Below the pieces are notes generated by a model that was not told the origin of the DNA, ran no database searches, and was given only the letters and a program-made list of their open reading frames with translations. 7,300 nt of DNA from Bacteroidales bacterium M5 (GTDB taxonomy: Bacteria > Bacteroidota > Bacteroidia > Bacteroidales > Muribaculaceae), in the NCBI GenBank assembly GCA_001689535.1, contig LUJP01000025.1, positions 1 through 7,300 of the forward strand, given 5' to 3'. This document shows, one piece after another, positions 1 through 6,126 of the stretch. The translations under genes and the position numbers were made by a program. The first letter of the stretch is position 1. Every line of letters begins with the position of its first letter.

Positions 1-150
1 TCACTCAGAGATATGCGATCCCAGCATTAACAAATATTGGGGAACCGACTCTAAATCTGCAGGTACCGGCCCTGCTGACAAGTGATGAACATTTCATTTA
101 CCCAGACGTTTCTGAAAATGAAATAGAATGTAAAAACTCAGTCATACGAT

Positions 151-1104
151 ATGAATGCAGCATCTCACCACTGGCAGCCGGATCATCTTGGAGATGGATT
201 TGAGATGACCTATGTGGATATGCCGGATGACTACAGCGGAAAGGTCAGGTGTACGGTAATCCGTAAAAAATCAGTCACGGAAACCTCAAAAGCCATTCTC
301 TACGTTCACGGTTTCAGCGACTATTTCCTTCAGAAAGAAATGGCCGATATGTTCGTGGCCCACGGTTATGATTTCTACGCCGTTGACCTCCGCAAATATG
401 GCCGCTCGCTGATGGGGCTGCAGAAGATGTTTCAGGTGAGGGCCATGGACGAATATTTTGCCGACATCAATGCTGCAATCGGAATGATCCGCGAGGACGA
501 AGACCGGGAGATTGCCCTTCTGGGCCATTCTACCGGCGGACTTACCTCAAGCCTCTACATGGCCAAGAACCCATCACCAATGATCAAGGCTCTGATTCTA
601 AACAGTCCTTTCCTTGACTGGAATCTGCCGTGGGGAATGCGTAAGGTTGTGATGCCGATTGTAAGTGTACTTGGGCGTTTCATGCCGGATGCAAAACTTC
701 CCCAGAAACCCGACAGAGGATATGCCGAGAGTCTTTCCAAGGATTATGGCGGAGAGTGGACTTACCGCAAGGACTGGAAGCCGGACATTCTTCCCGACCC
801 CGACATGGGCTGGGCCCGGGCTATCCATAGAGGCCAACAGGAGCTTCGCAAGCGAAGAATCAACGTGCCAATACTGCTGATGCACTCAAAAGAATCCGTC
901 CATCCGGGCGACCCCAAAGAGAAGTACCGCAGAGCCGACGCCATACTGGATGTGGAGGCCATTTCCAAATACGGCCGTCAGCTTGGAGACGACATAACCG
1001 AAATAGAATTTGAAGGAGGCCTCCATGACCTTGCGTTATCCAAAAAATCCATCAGGGAAGCGGTGTACCGCACCATGATTGACTGGCTGGCACAACACAT
1101 GTAG
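151..1104 (+). CDS. Alpha/beta hydrolase, serine aminopeptidase S33 / lysophospholipase-like
   Basis: A 317-residue alpha/beta-hydrolase of the Hydrolase_4 (PldB/COG2267-like) type, probably a cytoplasmic carboxylic-ester or lipid hydrolase; the substrate cannot be told from sequence. The order of motifs fits the fold: an oxyanion-hole segment HGFSDY at residues 53-58, a DLRKYGRS strand-loop at 79-86, and the nucleophile elbow GHSTGG at 125-130 with Ser127. The likely catalytic His is His292 in GGLHD near the C-terminus. The acid is probably in the DAILD segment (Asp263 or Asp267), because the usual position after the strand ILLMH (241-245) has Ser-Lys-Glu instead of a clear Asp. There is no signal peptide or membrane segment. 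The frame has a stop at 124-126 and no other start codon before 151, so the N-terminus is firm. There is no Shine-Dalgarno sequence and no recognisable Bacteroidetes promoter in the 150 bases upstream. It converges on the acetyltransferase gene 54 bases downstream. Confidence 0.85.
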   Translation: MNAASHHWQPDHLGDGFEMTYVDMPDDYSGKVRCTVIRKKSVTETSKAILYVHGFSDYFLQKEMADMFVAHGYDFYAVDLRKYGRSLMGLQKMFQVRAMDEYFADINAAIGMIREDEDREIALLGHSTGGLTSSLYMAKNPSPMIKALILNSPFLDWNLPWGMRKVVMPIVSVLGRFMPDAKLPQKPDRGYAESLSKDYGGEWTYRKDWKPDILPDPDMGWARAIHRGQQELRKRRINVPILLMHSKESVHPGDPKEKYRRADAILDVEAISKYGRQLGDDITEIEFEGGLHDLALSKKSIREAVYRTMIDWLAQHM

Positions 1105-1158
1105 CCGATCGCCTGCCGACACTTTTAGCCGACAAATGCTGATTCCAGTCTGGGAACC

Positions 1159-1725
1159 TCAGCCCTCGTATCTCATGTGATCCATGACCTCGGAAGCGAA
1201 AGGGCGGTCGCCTATCTTTCTGAAGCCCATATTCTCGTAAAGATGACGCGCACGGTGATTTTGCTTGTCGACAAGCAGTCCTGCGGGCTTCCCTATAGTC
1301 TTTGCCTTGTCGATAGCGCCAGTGAGCAATTGCCGGGCTATTCCCATGCCTCTGAAGGCCGGATCCACGGCAAGAGTGTCGATATAATACTCATCTGCAT
1401 CGCACTCATCGCCCATTCCACTCATATCCTTTCCAAGCATCGTCCTGACAGCCGAGACAAAATGGTCTTTCAGCATAGGTAGCTTCGCACCGTCATACCC
1501 TATGACAGCGCCCACAGCGGCATCATCGTCATTTATGGCCACAATGGTGTTCTTATAGCTGTACTGTGTGTCATCTCTTTCTGCGAGTTCCTGAAAAAGA
1601 CCGTGTACATCTTCCGGAGTATGCTCCTCCGCGGCAAGTTTTCGGGTAATTTCCTCGCCGATGGCATACACTACACAAGAGGCAATAAACGATGCGTCTT
1701 TCTTTCTGGCATGGATAATTTTCAT
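1159..1725 (-). CDS. GNAT family N-acetyltransferase
   Basis: A 188-residue GCN5-related acetyltransferase that should transfer acetyl from acetyl-CoA to an amine; the acceptor is unknown. Motif A is clear: beta-strand YYIDTLAVDP at 113-122, followed by the pyrophosphate-binding loop RGMGIA at 125-130 and its helix. Motif B is NHRARHLYENMGF at 156-168, with Tyr163 in the place of the usual general-acid tyrosine. The N-terminal half (about residues 1-110) is longer than in minimal GNATs and carries an acidic, helical stretch (24-52). Such forms are common among Bacteroidetes GNATs and often lack an assigned substrate. It lies 59 bases downstream of the ferredoxin-like gene on the same strand. 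No promoter is visible in that gap, so cotranscription from the promoter at 1994-2023 is plausible. No terminator with a U-run is visible in the 54-base convergent gap beyond its stop codon. Confidence 0.88.
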   Translation of the reverse strand: MKIIHARKKDASFIASCVVYAIGEEITRKLAAEEHTPEDVHGLFQELAERDDTQYSYKNTIVAINDDDAAVGAVIGYDGAKLPMLKDHFVSAVRTMLGKDMSGMGDECDADEYYIDTLAVDPAFRGMGIARQLLTGAIDKAKTIGKPAGLLVDKQNHRARHLYENMGFRKIGDRPFASEVMDHMRYEG

Positions 1726-1740
1726 ACTGATTCAGTTGGA

Positions 1741-1757
1741 ATATACATCAGGTATAT
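1741..1757. repeat. Short AT-rich inverted repeat between ferredoxin and GNAT genes
   Basis: ATATAC (1741-1746) and GTATAT (1752-1757) are perfect inverted arms around a 5-base spacer, 15 bases upstream of the GNAT start codon. It could be an operator half-site pair or an RNA hairpin over the initiation region, but a 6-bp AT-rich palindrome also arises easily by chance. Confidence 0.3.
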
Positions 1758-1784
1758 AAACGATAGCACTGACTGAAAGTTGTG

Positions 1785-1973
1785 TTACTTGACCGTAGTC
1801 TGCTTCATTGCCTTTTTCGGACAATTTCTGACGCATTTACCGCACTCAATGCACAGTGAATAGTCTATCTCCGGATAACCTTCGGCATTCTGAGATATGG
1901 CTCCCACAGGACATATCCTGATAAGCGGACATACGTGGTCGTGGGGACAGACTGTTTTATCTACTTGTATCAT
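1785..1973 (-). CDS. Small 4Fe-4S ferredoxin-like protein with an atypical first cluster motif
   Basis: A 62-residue soluble iron-sulfur protein, probably a low-potential electron carrier, with the length and two-half symmetry of a bacterial 2[4Fe-4S] ferredoxin. The C-terminal half has the canonical ligand set Cys41-x2-Cys44-x2-Cys47-x3-Cys51-Pro. The N-terminal half does not: it reads Cys9-x5-Cys15-x5-Cys21-Pro, with only three cysteines and no CxxC pair, though the following PVGAI matches what usually follows a ferredoxin CP. So one [4Fe-4S] cluster is expected. The first site may be empty, hold a 3Fe cluster, or use a non-Cys ligand; His11, Asp12 and His13 lie between Cys9 and Cys15. There is no signal peptide. 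The start at 1973 fits the promoter 21 bases upstream. It is divergent from msrAB and 59 bases upstream of the GNAT gene. Its redox partner is not evident from the neighbours. Confidence 0.88.
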   Translation of the reverse strand: MIQVDKTVCPHDHVCPLIRICPVGAISQNAEGYPEIDYSLCIECGKCVRNCPKKAMKQTTVK

Positions 1974-1993
1974 AACCTTGGATATTCTTGACG

Positions 1994-2023
1994 CAAATTT
2001 AGGCCAGAATTATCATTCTATAA
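1994..2023 (-). promoter_or_regulatory. Probable Bacteroidetes-type promoter for the ferredoxin gene
   Basis: On the minus strand TAAATTTG (2001 to 1994) matches the Bacteroidetes -7 element TAnnTTTG fully. With a 19-base spacer the upstream triplet is TTA (2023 to 2021), one base off the -33 TTG. It ends 21 bases before the ferredoxin start codon, implying a very short leader. The -7 box is convincing and the -33 box weak. Confidence 0.5.
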
Positions 2024-2110
2024 AATACTCGCCGTCGCTGTCTTCGGAAATTACCGCGCCTCAGTGAACTTCAATAAGTCGATTGCCGTTAAACCGAAAA
2101 ACCACAAGAA

Positions 2111-3067
2111 ATGAAAACAATATATCTAGCCGGAGGATGCTTCTGGGGCACACAGCATTTTCTCGGCCTCATTCCCGGAGTTGTATCGACTCAGGTAGGC
2201 TATGCCAACAGCAAAGTGTCCGAGCCCACCTATCGTGAAGTCTGCACCGGCACAACCGGAGCGGCTGAGACCGTAAAGGTGACATACAATCCCGAAGTCC
2301 TACCTCTGCCCTTGCTACTCAGTCTTTATTACCGCACTGTCGATCCCACATCCGTCAACCGCCAGGGCAACGACCGAGGTACGCAATACCGTACGGGAAT
2401 CTATTATACCGACCCATCCGACCGTCTGGTAATCGAAAAATCGCTGCATGAGCTTGCGGCATCTACCGCAGGAAAAATAGCCATTGAAACGGGGCCTCTC
2501 ACTAATTTCTATCCTGCCGAGGAATATCATCAGGACTATCTCGACAAGAATCCCGAAGGCTATTGCCATATTGATCCGAGCCTTTTTGAAATGGCCCGTA
2601 ACATACGCATAATACCCCCTCAGAGCCCGCGTCCTGCCGATAAAGAGCTCCGGGCAACCCTCACACCGCTGCAATATGAAGTGACGCAGCACGCGGCCAC
2701 AGAGCCACCTTTTGCCAACGAATACTTTGACAAGTTCCGCCCAGGTATATACGTTGACGTCGTTACGGGCGAACCGCTGTTTCTGTCCGCCGACAAATTC
2801 GAGTCGGGCTGCGGGTGGCCGGCATTTTCGCGCCCCATAGATGACTCGCTGATAGTTGAGCGCCGTGATCTCTCCCACGGAATGGACCGCACCGAAGTGT
2901 CAAGCCGCAAAGGAGGCTCCCATCTTGGCCACGTGTTTCCCGACGGCCCGGCCCACACCGGCGGTCTGCGCTACTGCATAAACAGCGCAAGCCTCCGATT
3001 CATTCCCCTGGAAGATATGGAAGAGGCCGGCTATGGCCAATATATCCCCCTTCTCCGCCGCAATTAA
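2111..3067 (+). CDS. msrAB: Bifunctional peptide methionine sulfoxide reductase MsrA/MsrB
   Basis: A 318-residue fusion that repairs both stereoisomers of methionine sulfoxide in proteins: MsrA reduces the S form and MsrB the R form, recycled by thioredoxin. The MsrA domain (about 1-158) begins with the signature GCFWG at 9-13, so the nucleophile is Cys10. GTQYRTGIYY at 90-99 is also typical. Cys152 near the domain end is a candidate resolving cysteine. The MsrB domain (about 180-300) shows SGCGWPAF at 232-239, with Cys234 as the likely recycling cysteine, the GGSHLGHVFPDGP block at 268-280, and RYCINSASLRF at 287-297 with catalytic Cys289. The two zinc CxxC pairs of many MsrBs are absent, for example at VVTGEPLF (217-224), so this is the zinc-free type. 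With no signal peptide it should be cytoplasmic. The start is set by the usual short lead before GCFWG and by an A-rich upstream stretch. I found no good promoter match in front of it. Confidence 0.96.
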   Translation: MKTIYLAGGCFWGTQHFLGLIPGVVSTQVGYANSKVSEPTYREVCTGTTGAAETVKVTYNPEVLPLPLLLSLYYRTVDPTSVNRQGNDRGTQYRTGIYYTDPSDRLVIEKSLHELAASTAGKIAIETGPLTNFYPAEEYHQDYLDKNPEGYCHIDPSLFEMARNIRIIPPQSPRPADKELRATLTPLQYEVTQHAATEPPFANEYFDKFRPGIYVDVVTGEPLFLSADKFESGCGWPAFSRPIDDSLIVERRDLSHGMDRTEVSSRKGGSHLGHVFPDGPAHTGGLRYCINSASLRFIPLEDMEEAGYGQYIPLLRRN

Positions 3068-3081
3068 AGCTTTCCTTTAAA

Positions 3082-3126
3082 CTTATAAGACTTATAAGAC
3101 TTATAAGATTTATAATTCTTATAAAT
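3082..3126. repeat. 9-bp tandem repeat, five units, with an AT-only hairpin, after msrAB
   Basis: Three exact CTTATAAGA units (3082-3108) are followed in the same 9-base register by TTTATAATT and CTTATAAAT. CTTATAAG is itself an 8-bp palindrome, so the array is a string of self-complementary cores. The last two units also form a perfect inverted repeat, ATTTATAA (3108-3115) and TTATAAAT (3119-3126), around TTC, followed by TTTAT. It begins 14 bases after the msrAB stop codon and could fold at the 3' end of that transcript, though an all-AT stem is a poor terminator. A related array lies at 7131-7211. Confidence 0.9.
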
Positions 3127-3138
3127 TTATACCCCGCT

Positions 3139-3182
3139 AAAAAACCAGCAGGCCGCCCCAGCTTTACGCTGAAGCGGCCTGC
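3139..3182 (-). terminator. Rho-independent terminator of the sdhCAB operon
   Basis: GCAGGCCGC (3148-3156) and GCGGCCTGC (3174-3182) are a perfect 9-bp inverted repeat, with a further CAGC/GCTG pairing inside. Read on the minus strand the stem is followed by TGG and then six T residues (3144 to 3139), the classic terminator layout, starting 31 bases after the sdhB stop codon. On the plus strand the stem is followed only by AGTGGTTTATT, so termination of msrAB transcripts here would be weaker but possible. Confidence 0.88.
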
Positions 3183-3212
3183 AGTGGTTTATTGCTCTAT
3201 GCCGGGTGACGC

Positions 3213-3968
3213 TTATTCAGCGCACTTGGCATTAATGAATTCGCGGTTGAGGCGCGCGATGTTGCTCAGAGGAACATTCTTGGGGCACTCGGCGGCGCAG
3301 GCACCGGTGTTGGTACAGTTGCCGAATCCGAGCTCATCCATGCGGCGTACCATGGCGCGTGCACGGCGTTTGCGCTCTACCTGACCCTGGGGCAGCAGGG
3401 CAAACTGGCTCACCTTGGCAGATACGAAGAGCATGGCCGAGCCGTTCTTGCAGGCAGCCACGCAGGCACCGCAACCAATGCAGGTAGCGGAGTCCATGGC
3501 CACGTCGGCCACTTCCTTTGAAATAGGAGTGGCATTGGCATCAGGAGCGCCGCCGCAGTTGAACGAAACGTAGCCGCCGGCCTGCTGAATCTGGTCGAAG
3601 GCATTGCGGTTTACCATCAGGTCGCGTACCACGGGGAACGCAGCCGAGCGCCAGGGCTCGATGGTGATGGTGTCGCCGTCGTTAAACTTACGCATGTGGA
3701 GCTGGCAGGTTGTGATGCCCTGCACCGGTCCGTGGGGATGTCCGTTGATATACAGTGAGCACATACCGCAGATACCCTCGCGGCAGTCGCTGTCAAAAAC
3801 CACAGGCTCCTCATTCTTCTCCACAAGCTGCTGGTTGAGCATGTCGAGCATTTCAAGGAAGCTGCTGCCGGTCGACACATTGTCGAGATGATAGTTGACG
3901 AACTGGCCTTTTTCCTTAGGACCACGTTGACGCCAAATTCTCAAATTTACGCTTATTGTTGTTTTCAT
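3213..3968 (-). CDS. sdhB: Succinate dehydrogenase/fumarate reductase iron-sulfur subunit
   Basis: A 251-residue subunit that carries electrons between the flavin of SdhA and the haems and quinone of SdhC through three clusters. The N-terminal plant-type [2Fe-2S] domain (about 1-105) has Cys62, Cys67 and Cys70 in DCREGICGMC, and Cys88. The 17-residue gap from Cys70 to Cys88 is longer than in E. coli FrdB and contains GHPHGP, as in Bacteroides homologues. The C-terminal domain has Cys163, Cys166, Cys169 and Cys173, then Cys218, Cys224 and Cys228-Pro. By family precedent Cys163/166/169/228 hold the [4Fe-4S] cluster and Cys173/218/224 the [3Fe-4S]. All ligands are present and the length is normal. 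It is a peripheral cytoplasmic-face protein. It is the last gene of the operon, 90 bases after sdhA across a GC-rich hairpin, and is followed by a strong terminator. Whether the complex works mainly as fumarate reductase or succinate dehydrogenase cannot be read from the sequence; frdB would be an equally valid name. Confidence 0.97.
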   Translation of the reverse strand: MKTTISVNLRIWRQRGPKEKGQFVNYHLDNVSTGSSFLEMLDMLNQQLVEKNEEPVVFDSDCREGICGMCSLYINGHPHGPVQGITTCQLHMRKFNDGDTITIEPWRSAAFPVVRDLMVNRNAFDQIQQAGGYVSFNCGGAPDANATPISKEVADVAMDSATCIGCGACVAACKNGSAMLFVSAKVSQFALLPQGQVERKRRARAMVRRMDELGFGNCTNTGACAAECPKNVPLSNIARLNREFINAKCAE

Positions 3969-3985
3969 TGATGTCTTTGTTTTTT

Positions 3986-4054
3986 TAATCAGGCCGGGGC
4001 TGCCTTCTTTCCGCTTGGCGCGGCGAGGCCGCCTCAGGCCACGTGGTTTGATTA
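3986..4054 (-). other. Intercistronic stem-loop region between sdhA and sdhB
   Basis: The 90-base gap between sdhA and sdhB holds nested inverted repeats. The outer arms TAATCA (3986-3991) and TGATTA (4049-4054) are perfect complements. Adjacent GGCC tracts (3992-3995 and 4037-4040) can extend the stem with an 8-base bulge. Inside, GCGGC-GAG-GCCGC (4020-4032) forms a tight GC hairpin. In the mRNA the structure is followed by a run of A, not U, so it is not a terminator for the operon. A role in mRNA processing, stability or subunit ratio is inference. Confidence 0.5.
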
Positions 4055-4058
4055 GGAA

Positions 4059-6086
4059 TTACGACTTGTAGTTACGGGTTTGTACCTGGATAGCTTCGTA
4101 ATTGAGAGGCTCCTTGATGAGGATGGGCTTCTCGTTGTCGCCGGTGTACTTCCAGCAGCTTACATACATATAGTGCTCGTCGTCGCGCTTGGCCTCGCCG
4201 TCGGCGGTCTGATACTCCTCGCGGAAGTGGGCGCCGCACGATTCGTTGCGGTTCAGTGCGTCGATTGCCATCATCCTGGCGATTACCAGGAAGTCTTCCA
4301 GACGCAGAGCCTTCTCCAGCTCGGTGTTGAGATCGTCGGCGCTACCCACGATGCGCAGGTCGGTATAGAATTCCTTGCGCACGTCCTCGAGTTCGTCAAG
4401 TGCCTTGACAAGGCTCTGGAGTGTACGGCCCATACCTACGAGATTCCACATCACGTGGCCCAGACGCTTGTGAATCTGGTCGGGCGACTTGGTACCCTTG
4501 ATGGCCATAAGCTTGGCTATGCGGTCGCGAACGCCCTTCTCGGCTGCGTCGAATTCGGGAGTGTCGGTCTTGAAGTGAGGCACCTTGATCTGATCGGCAA
4601 GGTAGTTCTGCATAGTGTAGGGAAGCACGAAGTATCCGTCGGCCAGACCCTGCATGAGGGCCGATGCGCCCAGACGGTTTGCGCCGTGGTCGGAGAAGTT
4701 GCACTCACCGATTGCAAACAGACCCTTGATCGAAGTCTGAAGTTCGTAGTCAACCCAGATACCTCCCATTGTATAGTGGGAGGCGGGGAATATCATCATC
4801 GGGGTCTCGTAGGGGTTATCGTCGGAAATCATCTGATACATATCGAAGAGGTTTCCGTAGCGGTCACGCACCACGTCGGCACCCAGACGGTCTATGGCGT
4901 ATTTGAAGTCGAGATATACGGCATTGCCGGTTCCCACGCCGTAGCCGGCGTCGCAGCGCTCCTTGGCGGCACGGCTGGCGATGTCGCGCGGACACAGGTT
5001 ACCGAATGCCGGGTAACGGCGCTCCAGATAGAAGTCGCGGTCTTCGTCGGGAATGTCGGTAGGACGTTTCTTGCCTGCGCGGATAGCCTCTGCATCCTCT
5101 TTCTTCTTCGGAACCCAGATGCGGCCGTCGTTACGCAGCGACTCGCTCATAAGGGTGAGCTTCGACTGATCCTCGCCGTGAACGGGGATACAGGTGGGGT
5201 GAATCTGCGTGAAAGCGAGGTTGGCAAGATAAGCGCCTTTCTTGAATACCTGGACAGCGGCTGAGCCGTTGCAGCCCATAGCGTTTGTAGAGAGGAAGAA
5301 TGTGCGTCCGTAGCCGCCGGTTGCAAGCACCACTGCATGTGCGGCATAGCGCTCGAGCTCGCCGGTGATGAGGTTGCGCACGATAATACCGCGGGCGCGG
5401 CCGTCGACTATTACCACGTCGAGCATCTCGCGACGGTTGAACGAGCGCACCTGGCCCTTTTCAATCTGGCGGTTGAGCGAAGCGTAGGCTCCGAGCAGAA
5501 GCTGCTGGCCGGTCTGGCCCTTGGCATAGAATGTACGGCTCACCTGAGCGCCGCCGAACGAACGGTTGGCCAGAAGGCCGCCGTATTCACGTGCGAAGGG
5601 TACGCCCTGCTGCACGCACTGATCGATAATATTGTTCGACACTTCAGCCAGACGGTAAACGTTGGCCTCGCGGGAGCGGAAGTCACCGCCCTTCACCGTG
5701 TCGTAGAACAGACGGTAAACGGAGTCGCCGTCGTTCTGATAGTCCTTGGCTGCGTTTATACCGCCCTGTGCGGCGATGGAGTGAGCGCGGCGGGGGCTAT
5801 CCTGAATGCAGAAGTTCCACACATTGAATCCGAGCTCAGCGAGAGTGGAGGCTGCCGAAGCGCCGGCCAGGCCGGTACCTACCACAATTATATCGAGATT
5901 GCGTTTGTTGGCGGGGTTAACCAGTTTCTGATGGGCCTTGTAGTTCGTCCATTTATCGGCCAGAGGGCCTTCCGGTATTTTGGAATCGACTTGATATTCC
6001 GGAAGCTTTGACGACTCTATGTCGGCATAGTCCTTCATGATGGGGGTAGAATCAATCATACCCTCAAGTTTGTTTAAGTCTGCCAT
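4059..6086 (-). CDS. sdhA: Succinate dehydrogenase/fumarate reductase flavoprotein subunit
   Basis: The 675-residue catalytic subunit, interconverting fumarate and succinate on a covalently bound FAD at the cytoplasmic face of the membrane. The Rossmann segment DIIVVGTGLAGASAA (65-79) carries the GxGxxG dinucleotide fingerprint. HSIAAQGGINA (102-112) gives His102 as the expected covalent FAD ligand. The dicarboxylate site matches the family: His296 in IHPT, Arg367 in PRDIASR (the proton-shuttle arginine), His437 in HYTMGG and Arg471 in HGANRLGASAL. The C-terminal block ESCGAHFREEY (615-625) and the ending VQTRNYKS are typical of Bacteroidetes. From memory, Bacteroides homologues start close to the DSKIPEGPL segment (here 34-42), so about 32 extra N-terminal residues are present. 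Met10 or Met17 could be the true start, but the start at 6086 has an A-rich lead. It follows sdhC by 40 bases. frdA would be an equally valid name. Confidence 0.97.
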   Translation of the reverse strand: MADLNKLEGMIDSTPIMKDYADIESSKLPEYQVDSKIPEGPLADKWTNYKAHQKLVNPANKRNLDIIVVGTGLAGASAASTLAELGFNVWNFCIQDSPRRAHSIAAQGGINAAKDYQNDGDSVYRLFYDTVKGGDFRSREANVYRLAEVSNNIIDQCVQQGVPFAREYGGLLANRSFGGAQVSRTFYAKGQTGQQLLLGAYASLNRQIEKGQVRSFNRREMLDVVIVDGRARGIIVRNLITGELERYAAHAVVLATGGYGRTFFLSTNAMGCNGSAAVQVFKKGAYLANLAFTQIHPTCIPVHGEDQSKLTLMSESLRNDGRIWVPKKKEDAEAIRAGKKRPTDIPDEDRDFYLERRYPAFGNLCPRDIASRAAKERCDAGYGVGTGNAVYLDFKYAIDRLGADVVRDRYGNLFDMYQMISDDNPYETPMMIFPASHYTMGGIWVDYELQTSIKGLFAIGECNFSDHGANRLGASALMQGLADGYFVLPYTMQNYLADQIKVPHFKTDTPEFDAAEKGVRDRIAKLMAIKGTKSPDQIHKRLGHVMWNLVGMGRTLQSLVKALDELEDVRKEFYTDLRIVGSADDLNTELEKALRLEDFLVIARMMAIDALNRNESCGAHFREEYQTADGEAKRDDEHYMYVSCWKYTGDNEKPILIKEPLNYEAIQVQTRNYKS

Positions 6087-6126
6087 ATCTGTTGATGGTG
6101 AATTGTTTTGTCTTGACTAAATTAAT

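Noticed and set aside
3..203. An open frame of 66 codons on the plus strand, running from the window edge into the start of the hydrolase gene
   Set aside because: It has no upstream sequence to judge, no recognisable protein family, and overlaps the well-supported hydrolase by 53 bases. It could be the tail of a gene starting outside the window, but the evidence is too thin to call.
1105..1158. A terminator in the convergent gap between the hydrolase and GNAT genes, including a GCCGACA direct repeat
   Set aside because: Only a weak TTCC/GGAA stem can be drawn, with no U-run on either strand, and the 7-base repeat is too short to mean much.
1983..1990. TATTCTTG as a -7 element for msrAB
   Set aside because: It is one base off TAnnTTTG and the nearest upstream TTG (1965-1967) is only 15 bases away, well short of the usual spacing. 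It is also about 120 bases from the start codon.
3082..3126. A CRISPR array in the repeated region after msrAB (or at 7131-7211)
   Set aside because: Units are 9 bases and directly abutting, without spacers, and no cas gene is present. These are simple tandem repeats.
3148..3182. A mobile-element terminal inverted repeat
   Set aside because: The arms are 17 bases apart, next to a T-run just after sdhB, and no transposase is present. It fits a terminator.
4080..5264. A 394-codon plus-strand open frame antisense to sdhA
   Set aside because: It lies wholly inside a conserved flavoprotein gene. Its Val-, Gly- and His-rich product looks like the mirror of biased sdhA codons, and there is no promoter or known family. 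It is a shadow frame.
5337..6011. A 224-codon plus-strand open frame antisense to the sdhA N-terminal half
   Set aside because: Same reasoning: the strand opposite a gene with strong codon bias stays open by composition, and the translation resembles no protein I recognise.
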